DNA from: CAZIQY01 sp964541605
GTDB lineage: Bacteria; Desulfobacterota; Syntrophia; Syntrophales; UBA2185
Reading direction: 5' to 3'
DNA: 64,000 nt
Assembly: GCA_964541605.1 (NCBI GenBank)
Contig: CAZIQY010000002.1
Coordinates: 13,825-77,824, forward strand
This document shows, one piece after another, positions 1 to 8,592 of the stretch (within the stretch, counting starts at the first letter, position 1; the number at the start of each line of letters is the position of its first letter). The position numbers and the translations under genes were made by a program. The notes below the pieces were generated by a model. The model was not told where the DNA came from and made no database searches. It saw nothing but the letters and a program-made list of their open reading frames with translations.

Positions 1-270
1 GGCGAAGCCGAATTGTTGACCTACTTTGTGGAATGCGGAAACAAATTTACGCTTGATTACGGCGATATTGACGAAGACTTTTATGATTCACTTCTGGAGG
101 TTTATGGTCAGGCGATCAAAAAAGTCCTCATTCTTCCTGACCATGAACAGGGTAATTTCAGGAAAAGATTGAAGAAAATCATGCTATCTGCCAATGGCAT
201 CGGTTGGGGTTATCATGACGGTTTATGTGATGAATATTATGAGGCATTTAAACTAGATGATGATAGATGA
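1..270 (+). CDS. DUF6155-like protein, C-terminal part (5' end outside window)
   Basis: The reading frame is open from base 1 (GEAE before the first possible TTG start at 13), so this is the 3' end of a gene beginning upstream. The remaining 89 or so residues carry YFVECG near the start, GDIDEDFYDSL in the middle and GIGWGYHDGLCDEYYE at the end. From memory this pattern (YFVExG, YGDIDEPFYNS, IGWGFHDQL) is the C-terminal half of the DUF6155 family, whose function is unknown. No catalytic motif is evident. It sits just upstream of a restriction-modification island but there is a 168-base gap, so it is probably not part of that operon. The family assignment rests on pattern memory only. Confidence 0.6.
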   Translation, partial: GEAELLTYFVECGNKFTLDYGDIDEDFYDSLLEVYGQAIKKVLILPDHEQGNFRKRLKKIMLSANGIGWGYHDGLCDEYYEAFKLDDDR

Positions 271-438
271 GTCGCTTGTCGTCAAGGCGTCGCTATCCCG
301 GCGGGAGGCCTCCGCTGGCAAGGTGCAGATTACATCTTTTTTTTCTGTAATATTTGATGTAACCTGAAATTGAGAGTTTTATAAGTGTCTATGAGTAAAA
401 ATGATATTGATTGCACGCTGTTCAATTTAAAAGAATAA

Positions 439-1632
439 ATGAAGAAAAACATAAGTGTTGAAAAACAGGACGGGATTCTTTCTAAAAAAACTTTTGCGGA
501 GTTTTTTGCAGGCATCGGCTTGATGCGGCTCGGACTTGAACAAGAAGGATGGTCAATTGAGTTTGCCAACGATATTGCTGATGATAAATACGAAATGTAC
601 GCGGCGCACTTCCAAGATGCCAAGTCGCATTTCATTCTGGAAGACATACATAAACTGAACACGGACGAGATTCCTACAGTTACGATGGCCACAGCATCCT
701 TCCCATGCAATGACCTTTCATTGGCGGGGATGCGCAAAGGTTTAGCAGGAAAAGAGTCGTCAGCTTATTGGGGATTTGTGCGAATACTTGAAGAAATGGG
801 GGATCGCCGCCCTCCAATCGTGCTTCTGGAAAACGTTTCCGGATTTTTAACCTCTCATGGCGGTCGCGATTTTCAGGCCGCGCTGCTGGCGCTAAATCGC
901 ATAGGTTACACAGTTGATCCCATTATCATCGATGCTGCGCGCTTTGTCCCGCAAAGCCGTGTAAGGCTCTTCGTAATAGGCTGCTTAAAAAACGGGCATG
1001 GCACTTGGAAGGTCAAGGATACGCCAAGTTTTTATGAAAGCGATGTGCGCCCAAAACCACTTGCGGATTTTATATTTTGTCATCCTGAGATTGCATGGAA
1101 TATTCGATCAGTTCCGGCGCTGCCGGCGAACGCTCCATCTCTGTCAGACATTTTGGAGGAGCTGCCCGATATGTCGCCCTTTTGGTGGAATGATTCGCGA
1201 CGAGATTACCTCGTCAGCCAAATGAGTGAAAAACATGCATTCCAGCTTAAGAAAATGATGGCGAAAGATAAATGGTCCTACGGAACGGTGTTCCGCCGCA
1301 TTAGAAATGGCCGATCTATGGCTGAATTGCGAAATGATTCGATAGCAGGATGTCTCCGCACCCCTCGTGGGGGAAGCGCCCGTCAAATCTTGATTCAAGC
1401 GGGATATGGACAAGTTAAAATTCGACTTCTAACGCCGCGAGAGTGCGCAAGGCTGATGGGTGCAGACGACTTCGTCATTAATACAGAACTAAACCAAGCT
1501 CTCTTCGGTTTCGGCGATGCGGTATGCGTGCCGGTAATTTCCTGGATAGCCAAGCACTATTTAAATCCGTTAGTCGAAGAGATGATGGAAAAGCCCGCGA
1601 TGCACCGAGTCAAACCATATATTGCAGGGTAA
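439..1632 (+). CDS. DNA (cytosine-5-)methyltransferase
   Basis: A 397-residue C5-cytosine methyltransferase that would transfer a methyl group from S-adenosylmethionine to cytosine in a specific DNA site. Ordered family motifs are visible: FAGIG (motif I, about residues 23-27), the catalytic PC pair with Cys90 in FPCNDLS (motif IV), ENV at 131-133 (motif VI), QSRVRLF (motif VIII), LTPRECARLMG (motif IX) and FGDAVCVPVISWIA (motif X). The target-recognition region lies between VIII and IX. The ATG at 439 has only a weak ribosome site. It is followed at 63 bases by a DUF4928 gene and then vsr, the usual layout of a small type II restriction-modification system. The recognition site cannot be read from the sequence. 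Confidence 0.95.
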   Translation: MKKNISVEKQDGILSKKTFAEFFAGIGLMRLGLEQEGWSIEFANDIADDKYEMYAAHFQDAKSHFILEDIHKLNTDEIPTVTMATASFPCNDLSLAGMRKGLAGKESSAYWGFVRILEEMGDRRPPIVLLENVSGFLTSHGGRDFQAALLALNRIGYTVDPIIIDAARFVPQSRVRLFVIGCLKNGHGTWKVKDTPSFYESDVRPKPLADFIFCHPEIAWNIRSVPALPANAPSLSDILEELPDMSPFWWNDSRRDYLVSQMSEKHAFQLKKMMAKDKWSYGTVFRRIRNGRSMAELRNDSIAGCLRTPRGGSARQILIQAGYGQVKIRLLTPRECARLMGADDFVINTELNQALFGFGDAVCVPVISWIAKHYLNPLVEEMMEKPAMHRVKPYIAG

Positions 1633-1695
1633 GGGCTTAATATTAACGCATCATCTGCTGCACAGTAATGAAAGAAAGTCAATCATGGAGGCATC

Positions 1696-2625
1696 ATGAG
1701 AAAATTGGATTTACGTCTCGCTGAATTTGCGTCTCTTTACAAAATAACTGGTAAAGGACCGCTTTCCGTCGTCCTTGTTGTGACGCGCAAGGTCAGGGAG
1801 CTGACACCGCCATTTTCAGCAGATCGGTTCTTGTCTCCTCAAGGAGGGCAAGTTGCCGGGCTCAGCAGAGGCGCTGTGCAAGCGATTCTTGCCGACCATG
1901 GCATCAGTCGGATTCTCGCAGAGGAAGGAGGCCGCACAAGTCGCGGAAGCATTCAACGGATGAAAGCCTACGTGGATCTACTGAATGAGCTTTCGCGGGA
2001 GAACCTGCTTGATCTTCCTACAATAGAAGCTTGGTGGATAAAGCGCGTGAATGAGTATTTTGGAACCAAGCCATTCAAGATCAAAATAGATGCATCAAAG
2101 TCATTAAGAAGCATTGTCGCCGATCTGATTGAAGCCGCATTCTCAAGACAGCGGGAATCGCCAGGTACCATGATAGCCGGCGCCGTCATGCAGCACTTGG
2201 TTGGGGCCAAACTTGAGATAGCCCTCCCAAATGAGAAGTTTGATCACCATGGCTTTTCAGTGGCAGACGCTCCCGGTGGGAGGAAGGGCGATTTTCTTAT
2301 CGGAGACACAGCCATTCATGTAACCACTGCGCCGACAGAAGCCTTGATCAGAAAATGTTGCGACAATCTGGCAGTAGGACTCAGGCCATTGGTGATTACC
2401 ACGCAAAGCGGCGTGGGAGGAGTAAGCGCATTGGCAAAAAATGCCAATGTTTCCGACCGTGTGGACATCCTGGAGGTTGAACAGTTTGTCGCTACAAATG
2501 TCTATGAATGGAGTGCCTTTCAGCAAACGCAACGCCCCTTGACAGTTCGTCAATTGATAGAATCTTATAACCGCATCATTGATAATTGTGAAACAGATCC
2601 CAGCTTGAGGATCATTGTGGGATAA
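1696..2625 (+). CDS. DUF4928 family protein, probable restriction endonuclease
   Basis: A 309-residue protein with a GGAGG ribosome site before the ATG at 1696. It resembles DUF4928 proteins, usually found beside C5-cytosine methyltransferases. A stretch reading GGRKGDFLIGDTAIHVTTAP around residues 193-212 looks like a PD-(D/E)xK-type nuclease core (Asp, spacer, then a short beta strand), although the second acidic residue of the classic core appears replaced by His. Sitting between the methyltransferase and vsr argues that it is the endonuclease partner. The nuclease role is inferred from context; the family itself is formally uncharacterised. Confidence 0.75.
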   Translation: MRKLDLRLAEFASLYKITGKGPLSVVLVVTRKVRELTPPFSADRFLSPQGGQVAGLSRGAVQAILADHGISRILAEEGGRTSRGSIQRMKAYVDLLNELSRENLLDLPTIEAWWIKRVNEYFGTKPFKIKIDASKSLRSIVADLIEAAFSRQRESPGTMIAGAVMQHLVGAKLEIALPNEKFDHHGFSVADAPGGRKGDFLIGDTAIHVTTAPTEALIRKCCDNLAVGLRPLVITTQSGVGGVSALAKNANVSDRVDILEVEQFVATNVYEWSAFQQTQRPLTVRQLIESYNRIIDNCETDPSLRIIVG

Positions 2626-2630
2626 AGCCG

Positions 2631-3119
2631 TTGGATACATTTCCTCCAGAAAAACGAAGCGACATCATGCGCCACGTTCGTTCGACTAATACAACACCGG
2701 AAAAGAGGGTCCGCTCCCTCCTCCACAAGCTTGGCTGCCGGTTTTGCTTGCACCGGCAGGATTTGCCGGGCAAGCCGGACATCGTCCTTCCGAAATACCG
2801 CACTGTGGTGTTTGTTCATGGTTGCTTCTGGCATCGACATAAGGACTGCCCTCATGCAACAACACCGTCCAGTCGTCAAGATTACTGGCTTCCCAAGTTC
2901 AAACGCACCCTCGAACGAGATAGAAATAATCAAGAAAAACTCAGACAGCTTGGGTGGAATGTAATTATCGTATGGGAATGCGAGACGAATGATTTGAAAA
3001 GATTGGCGATTCATATCGAAAAAACAATAAGATATAAATCATTGATCGACCACAGGAGGCCTTTTCAGATTCCAATGGCTGCTGAAAGATTAAGCGACTA
3101 CGATAGCGATAAATACTGA
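2631..3119 (+). CDS. vsr: very short patch repair (Vsr-type) endonuclease
   Basis: A 162-residue Vsr homologue that nicks DNA 5' to T:G mismatches arising when 5-methylcytosine deaminates, protecting sites made by the methyltransferase upstream. Characteristic features are the N-terminal RSDIMRHVRS/TPEKRVRSLL segment, LPGKPDIVLPKYRTVVFVHG with the catalytic Asp and metal site, GCFWHRHKDC, YWLPKF and the ERD-L-GWNVIIVWEC block. The start chosen is TTG at 2631, six bases after the upstream stop, because it includes the KRSDIM segment present in known Vsr proteins; ATG at 2667 would lose it. The tight spacing suggests cotranscription with the DUF4928 gene. Confidence 0.93.
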   Translation: MDTFPPEKRSDIMRHVRSTNTTPEKRVRSLLHKLGCRFCLHRQDLPGKPDIVLPKYRTVVFVHGCFWHRHKDCPHATTPSSRQDYWLPKFKRTLERDRNNQEKLRQLGWNVIIVWECETNDLKRLAIHIEKTIRYKSLIDHRRPFQIPMAAERLSDYDSDKY

Positions 3120-3120
3120 A

Positions 3121-3258
3121 CAAAGCTTTGAGGGGACATTTAGGCTGGATCGCCCCGGACACGGCTGGAACAGGAAGGTGACGGGCAGTATGTCGTCCAT
3201 ATACATCTACGACCCCCGTGGGAACGAGGTGTTGCGTGTCCATAAGTTATTGTATTGA
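3121..3258 (+). pseudogene. coding-like scrap downstream of the restriction-modification island
   Basis: The interval 3120-3437 (318 bases) lacks an intact gene. In one frame, 3121-3258 reads as a plausible protein end (containing RPGHGWNRKVTG, SSIYIYDPRGNEV and a TGA stop at 3256-3258) with no start codon of its own, and it is out of frame with vsr. It may be the 3' remnant of a gene displaced when the island was inserted. The rest, 3259-3437, is AT-rich, contains TATAAT at about 3319 and probably holds the promoter of the next gene. I do not recognise the fragment. Confidence 0.25.
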
Positions 3259-3437
3259 CATCACATTAAGTTTTGTTTATAAAGAACCAGATTTTCATTA
3301 TAAACAAGCAAGATTGTGTATAATAAAATGGAAACAAGATGAAACATTTTGAACATCAATTACTTTCCATCGATTGGATCCATTAGGATTCGCTGATTTC
3401 TCGGTAATGGATTTATAATGAATCCAGAGGTGTCATC

Positions 3438-4508
3438 ATGTCAAAAGTCATGATTCATCCTGCTACCTATGAGAATGTCCGTCGGGCAGTGGACCGGGCA
3501 TTTGAACTCTTCCCTCTGAACCTGAACGGGAAAAAAGTTTTGATAAAACCCAACGTCCTGCGGTCCTCGGAGGCAAGAGAGGGAATCGTCACCCATCCTG
3601 CCGTGCTTCGCGCCGTGGTGGAAAAGGTTGAAACAATGCGGCCGGCTTCTATCGTCGTGGGTGACAATCCGGGCGTTTTCAGCTATGGGGCAAACGAGGA
3701 AAGCTTCCAGAGTACGGGGTTAATGGAGGCAGCGAAGGGCTATTATCAGAATATCGGAAACGATTCGCAGAAGGTTGACTTCAATCCCGACTTCATGCCC
3801 ACCGTGAGTGTCTCACAGGCTATTATGGACGCCGATATTGTCATCAGCCTGCCAAAATTCAAAACCCACGGACTGACTGTCATCACCGGAGCGATTAAAA
3901 ACAGTTACGGTTTTTTACCCGGCGCCCAGAAAGCCAAACTGCACAAGGAGGCCGGCAATGCCGAGCGCTTCCATGAAATGCTGGTTGACGTGTTCCGCCT
4001 CCGGATACCCGACATGTTCATCATGGACGCCGTGGTCGGCATGGAGGGGAACGGCCCCGCATCGCCCGACCTCAGGAATATCGGCCTAATCCTGGCCTCC
4101 GACAACGCCGTGGCTCTGGATTCTGTAGTTGCGGTCATGATGGGATGTGAGCCGGGCCGGTTGCGGACCCTTCAAAAGGCAAGAGAACAGGGGTTGGGAG
4201 ACTACGACCTCCGTACGATCGAAATTATCGGGGAATTGAAGCCGCTGCCGGATTTCAAGCTACCTCCGTTCAGCGGGGAAGTGCTTCTGCAAAACGAAGC
4301 TATGCAAACGTTGATCCGCAATCGAATACGCATGCGGCCGAAAGCCGATCCGGGCTTGTGCACGGGATGCGGCGCCTGTATCGATCAGTGTACGGTGTCG
4401 GCGTTGTCTATGGACGACGACAATATTCCCCGGGTGGACGCCGACACGTGCATTGCCTGTTTCTGCTGCCAGGAAATATGTCCCGAGAAGGCCATGACTC
4501 TGAGATAA
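3438..4508 (+). CDS. DUF362 domain protein with C-terminal 2[4Fe-4S] ferredoxin domain
   Basis: A 356-residue protein. The DUF362 domain covers about residues 1-285 (KKVLIKPNV, VVGDNPG, ISLPKFKTHGLTVITGAIKN, the last a hallmark of the family). A bacterial-type ferredoxin domain follows, with CTGCGACIDQC and CIACFCCQEIC, giving eight cysteines for two [4Fe-4S] clusters. Proteins of this type are common in anaerobes and their reaction is not established; an electron-transfer-linked role is an inference. The stop codon abuts the ATG of the DUF2332 gene, so the two are almost certainly translated from one message. Confidence 0.9.
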   Translation: MSKVMIHPATYENVRRAVDRAFELFPLNLNGKKVLIKPNVLRSSEAREGIVTHPAVLRAVVEKVETMRPASIVVGDNPGVFSYGANEESFQSTGLMEAAKGYYQNIGNDSQKVDFNPDFMPTVSVSQAIMDADIVISLPKFKTHGLTVITGAIKNSYGFLPGAQKAKLHKEAGNAERFHEMLVDVFRLRIPDMFIMDAVVGMEGNGPASPDLRNIGLILASDNAVALDSVVAVMMGCEPGRLRTLQKAREQGLGDYDLRTIEIIGELKPLPDFKLPPFSGEVLLQNEAMQTLIRNRIRMRPKADPGLCTGCGACIDQCTVSALSMDDDNIPRVDADTCIACFCCQEICPEKAMTLR

Positions 4509-5549
4509 ATGATTGGATTAGAAGAGATTGCGGAGAGTTTTTCCCACAGCGCCGCCCACGAGTTCAGCGGATCTTCCCCTCTCTATGAGCGGCTGTCAAT
4601 CGGCATCAGCAATGACCCGGAGTTGCTCGAGCTTGCCGCGAATGCCATCTCAAAACCCGTCCCCATGATCTTTTTTGCGGCGGTGCACTTCCTGCTCCTG
4701 AATGGAAAGGAGCATCCACTGGCGGTATATTTCCCCGATATCACCCCTCAGCCTGATGTTGTCAAAGGCGATCCGTATCCGGACTTCCGGGATTTCTGCC
4801 TTGAACGCCGCGCTGAAATCGGGCGCCTCGTATCGACACACCACGTGCAGACCAACGAGGTTCGCCGGAGCGCCTGCCTGCTGCCCGCATTCGGAATCGT
4901 CGCCCGGCAGGCGGAGGATCTTCCGCTTGCCCTGGTTGAGATCGGAGCGAGCGCCGGACTCAACCTGCTCTGGGATCATTACGCCTACGATTATGGAAAC
5001 GGCAGATTTTACGGAAACAGGGCATCGTCCGTTCGCCTGACCTGCGGCTTGCGGGGAGAGAAAATCCCGCCTTTCCCGAAGACGTTTCCGCGAATAGCCT
5101 CGCGTCTTGGACTGGACATTTATCCGATCGACGTGCGGCAAGATTCATCAGCCAACTGGCTGCGGGCATTCATCTGGCCGGAGCATACGGCCCGTTTTGA
5201 AATGCTGGAAAGCGCCATCGAGATCGCCAGGCGCCGCCCGCCCGAACTGCGTGCGGGAGATGCCCTGGAGCTGCTTCCCTCCGTCATGGCGATGACGCCG
5301 GCGGATACGGCCCTTTGCCTTTTTCATACCTTCGTCAGCAATCAGATGTCGCCGGAAGCGCTCAAACGTCTGGCGAAGCTGATTGCCGGCTGTGGTTCGC
5401 AGCGCGATGTTTTCTGCATATCAATAGATTTTGCAGACAATTGCCCACGGCTGGATTTGCTTTCATACACGGAAGGTGTCAAAATTCACCGTCACCTGGC
5501 GAATTGCAGCGGCCATTCCCGCTGGATGGAGTGGCTTTTAGAGGGGTAA
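4509..5549 (+). CDS. DUF2332 family protein
   Basis: A 346-residue protein whose ATG follows directly after the TAA of the DUF362 gene. Recognisable family features are the N-terminal ISKPVPMIFFAAVHFLLL segment, FCLERRAEIG, the QTNEVRRSACLLPAF stretch, and LVEIGASAGLNLLWD, which resembles the glycine-rich SAM-binding loop of class I methyltransferases. A methyltransferase-like fold is therefore plausible, but no substrate is known. No signal peptide or membrane segment is seen, so it is probably cytosolic. Pairing with DUF362 suggests a shared job, but the sequence does not say what it is. Confidence 0.85.
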   Translation: MIGLEEIAESFSHSAAHEFSGSSPLYERLSIGISNDPELLELAANAISKPVPMIFFAAVHFLLLNGKEHPLAVYFPDITPQPDVVKGDPYPDFRDFCLERRAEIGRLVSTHHVQTNEVRRSACLLPAFGIVARQAEDLPLALVEIGASAGLNLLWDHYAYDYGNGRFYGNRASSVRLTCGLRGEKIPPFPKTFPRIASRLGLDIYPIDVRQDSSANWLRAFIWPEHTARFEMLESAIEIARRRPPELRAGDALELLPSVMAMTPADTALCLFHTFVSNQMSPEALKRLAKLIAGCGSQRDVFCISIDFADNCPRLDLLSYTEGVKIHRHLANCSGHSRWMEWLLEG

Positions 5550-5563
5550 TATCTCCCCAAAGT

Positions 5564-5580
5564 CGGGGTAAGTTACCCCG
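5564..5580 (+). terminator. small hairpin after the DUF2332 gene
   Basis: CGGGGTA and TACCCCG form a 7-bp stem with a 3-base loop, 15 bases after the DUF2332 stop. There is no T-run immediately after, so an intrinsic terminator is only a possibility. Confidence 0.3.
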
Positions 5581-5644
5581 TCATCCATAAATACGCCCTG
5601 CGCATTTTATCCATTATCAACATTATATCAAGCACTTATTCTTT

Positions 5645-5660
5645 TGGTATCAAAATTGCC
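5645..5660 (+). promoter_or_regulatory. sigma-54 (-24/-12) promoter of the formate dehydrogenase operon
   Basis: TGGTATCAAAATTGCC matches the sigma-54 consensus TGGCAC-N5-TTGC closely, with the required 10 bases between the GG and GC doublets. It lies about 50 bases before the ATG of the first operon gene. An NtrC-type sigma-54 activator is encoded about 6.5 kb downstream in the same gene string, which makes it the likely regulator. Confidence 0.7.
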
Positions 5661-5710
5661 TTACCAAGATCGCTATTGAAAAAAAGCATCGAGGACAAGG
5701 AGGGACCATC

Positions 5711-6553
5711 ATGGGGGATCATTGCGAGAACATATACGGGCTTCGACCCGTGTCCATCATCCGGACATTGCCCCAGATCAAGGACCACAGGCTGTTCCAG
5801 TTGAAGCTGGAAGACGGAACGACATGGGACAGTTTTGGCCATCAACCGGGACAGTTTATTGAGGTTTCCATTTTCGGCAAGGGAGAGGCGCCCATCAGCA
5901 TATCTTCCCCGCCGACCAGGCCCCATACCCTGGAGATATGTGTGCGACGCACGGGAAGAGTGACCGACGCTCTTTTCGAAATGGAAAAAGGCTCCACGTT
6001 TCACATCCGGGGACCGTATGGCAGAGGATTCCCGGTGGAAACGCTGAAAGACAAGAAACTTCTGCTCATCGCCGGCGGCCTCGGACTTGCCCCGCTTCGC
6101 TCTCTCCTCCTGTACGTCCTCGACAGGAGAGATGAATTTGACGATCTCATCCTGATGTACGGAACAAACAACCCGGATAACGTACTATTCAAGTACGAAT
6201 TGCTGAGCTTTTACGACAGGGAAGACATCAATTATCTCTACAGCGTGGACAGGGACGACGAGGGCATCTGGAAACAGTACGTAGGCGTGGTGACGGGGCT
6301 GTTCGACCGTGCCGCCCTGTCTCCGGAAGACACCCATGCCGTCATGTGCGGTCCCCCGATCATGTACCGTTTTGTTCTGCAAAAACTCCTGAACCTGGGC
6401 TTCTCCAGAAGTCACATCTTCATGTCCCTTGAAAGAATGATGAAGTGCGGTGTCGGAAAGTGCGGACACTGTGCCATGGGCGACAGATACTGTTGTATCG
6501 ATGGACCCGTTTTCCCCTATACAGAGCTTGAAAATATAAAGGAGGCAATCTAA
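5711..6553 (+). CDS. FAD/NAD-binding electron-transfer subunit, sulfhydrogenase gamma-like (formate dehydrogenase partner)
   Basis: A 280-residue ferredoxin-NADP reductase-fold subunit. The FAD part covers about residues 10-105 (APISISSPP in place of the usual RxYS flavin motif). The NAD part has LLLIAGGLGLAPLRSL and MCGPPIMYRFV. The C-terminal cysteines CGVGKCGHC...CC hold a [2Fe-2S] cluster, as in sulfhydrogenase gamma and dihydroorotate dehydrogenase electron-transfer subunits. It would pass electrons between the iron-sulfur beta subunit and NAD(P). The start has AAGGAGGG upstream. The stop at 6553 is followed two bases later by the start of the formate dehydrogenase alpha gene, so the subunits are cotranslated. 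Confidence 0.88.
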   Translation: MGDHCENIYGLRPVSIIRTLPQIKDHRLFQLKLEDGTTWDSFGHQPGQFIEVSIFGKGEAPISISSPPTRPHTLEICVRRTGRVTDALFEMEKGSTFHIRGPYGRGFPVETLKDKKLLLIAGGLGLAPLRSLLLYVLDRRDEFDDLILMYGTNNPDNVLFKYELLSFYDREDINYLYSVDRDDEGIWKQYVGVVTGLFDRAALSPEDTHAVMCGPPIMYRFVLQKLLNLGFSRSHIFMSLERMMKCGVGKCGHCAMGDRYCCIDGPVFPYTELENIKEAI

Positions 6554-6555
6554 TC

Positions 6556-8592
6556 ATGAAGAGGACCCGGACAATATGCCCCTTTTGCGGCTGCGGTTGT
6601 AACTTCTACCTCGTATCCGAAGGTGACAGGGTGGTGGGGATAGAACCCAGCCCTTCAAACCCAGTCAACAAGGGAATGTTATGCGTCAAGGGCTGGAACG
6701 CCTATGAATTCATTCATTCGCCGGAAAGACTGACAACGCCGCTGGTCAGGAAGCAGGGCAAACTCACGGAGAGTTCGTGGGACGAGGCATTGAAGATCGT
6801 CTCGGAAAGACTGATGGACATAAAAAACCGGCACGGCAGCCGCTCACTGGCCTTTCTCAGTTCCGCAAAAGTGACCAATGAAGAGAACTACCTCTTCATG
6901 AAGATGGCGCGGGCCGCGTTTGGAACGAACAACGTCGATCATTGCGCCCGGCTCTGACACAGTGTAACGGTGGTCGGTCTGGCCGCTACATTCGGATCCG
7001 GAGCGATGACAAATTCCATCAACGAGTTTGACGACGCCGATCTGTTTTTTATTACAGGCTCAAATACGACAGCGCAGCATCCGTTGATCGGATCGCGCAT
7101 CATAAACGCGAAGGAAAGGGGCGCCCAAATTATCCTTCTGGACCCGCGAGAAATACCCCTCGCCCGATTCGCCGATCTGCACATGAGGCAGCATATCGGT
7201 TCAGATGTGGCCGTGCTGAACGGCATGATGAACATCATCATCGAAGAAGGGCTCTATGACAAAGCATTTGTCGAGAAGAGAACCGAAGGGTTCGATCAGC
7301 TCAAAGCCGTTGTCAGCCGCTACACCCCGCGGGTCGTGGAAAAGATTTCCGGCATCGCCGCACATGACATTGAGAAGGCAGCCCGTCTTTATGCCGGGGC
7401 GGACAAGGCCATGCTTGTATACGCCATGGGCATCACCCAGCATACAACCGGCACGGACAACGTGAAATCCTGTGCGAACCTGTCGATGCTCACCGGCCAT
7501 ATCGGAAGACCCTCGACAGGGGTGAACCCGCTGCGGGGGCAGAACAATGTCCAGGGCGCCTGTGATATGGGTGCGCTTCCCAACGTGTACAGCGGCTATC
7601 AGCCGGTCATCGATGCGACTGTTAAGAAGAAATTTGAGGAGGCTTGGAAGAGGGAAAACCTTGACGACAAACCCGGCCTGACCATTACCGACATGATGAC
7701 TGCCGCCCAGAACGGCACCGTCCGAGCCATCTACATCATGGGAGAAAATCCCCTGATGAGCGATCCGGACACGTCGCACATAGAGCATGCCCTCTCCAGC
7801 CTCGATTTTCTTGTCGTGCAGGATATCTTCCTGACGGAAACGGCTTCACGGGCCGATGTGGTCCTCCCCGCGGCTTCATTTGCCGAGAAGGAAGGGACCT
7901 ACACCAACACGGAAAGGCGGGTTCAACTCTCAAGACAGGCCATACCGCCCCCCGGATCGGCCAGGCCCGACTGGGAAATTATATGCGATGTGAGCAGGCT
8001 TGCCGGCTATCCCATGAATTATAAATCTACCGCGGACATCATGAAGGAAATAAACGCCTTGACGCCGTCTTATGCGGGGATTACCTGGGAGAGGCTTGAA
8101 AAGGGACAGGGCATTCAATGGCCCTGCCCGAACGAGGAACACGGAGGTACCCCTTACCTGCACAGAGACAGGTTCTCCAAAGGCATGGGCACGTTTCTGC
8201 CGTGCGATTTCAAACCCGTCGCCGAGGTGCCCGATGAGGAGTACGATTTCATGCTCACAACCGGTCGCATTTACTATCATTACCACACGGGAACCATGAC
8301 CCGGAGGACGAGTATCCTGGAACGGGAGGCTCCGGCGCCGCTCATCGAAATCAACCCCGATGATGCAAAGAGGCTCGGCATCAGGGGCAATGATGTCATC
8401 GAGCTGACATCGAGGAGAGGCTCCATTAAGGCAAGGGCGGAACTTACCACCAGAGTGCCGAGAAAGGTGGTGTTTTCCACGTTCCATTTCCATGAAGCGC
8501 CCGTCAATGTGCTGACCAACCCGGCACACGATCCGGTTGCAAAGATTCCCGAATACAAGGGATGTGCCGTCAAAGTCAGGAGGTGCATATGA
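6556..8592 (+). CDS. fdhA: formate dehydrogenase alpha subunit, selenocysteine-containing (in-frame UGA at 6955-6957)
   Basis: A molybdopterin (Mo/W) oxidoreductase that interconverts formate and CO2. Read through TGA 6955-6957 it gives 678 residues, close to the usual length of cytosolic FdhF-type enzymes (about 700). The N-terminus has CPFCGCGC and MLCVKGW for a [4Fe-4S] cluster; Sec134 lies in NVDHCARL-U-HSVTVVGL, the exact active-site position of FdhF selenocysteine; the bis-MGD-binding segments follow (QNNVQGACDMG, ENPLMSDPD, the C-terminal domain with RIYYHYHTGTMTRR). Both halves lie in one frame, and a SECIS-like hairpin follows the UGA. No signal peptide, so cytosolic. The stop overlaps the ATG of the beta subunit. 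Confidence 0.95.
6955..6991 (+). promoter_or_regulatory. UGA selenocysteine codon and SECIS hairpin in fdhA
   Basis: The UGA is 6955-6957. A hairpin follows: lower stem GUGUA (6962-6966) with UACAU (6987-6991), an internal loop, upper stem GGUC (6972-6975) with GGCC (6981-6984), and apical loop GGUCU. The loop sequence and the 18-base distance from UGA to the loop match what I remember of the E. coli fdhF SECIS recognised by SelB. Confidence 0.88.

Noticed and set aside
6970..8592. A separate ORF beginning after the TGA in the formate dehydrogenase
   Set aside because: It lacks the iron-sulfur N-terminus and starts at a non-conserved GTG; TGA 6955 is the selenocysteine codon of one gene.
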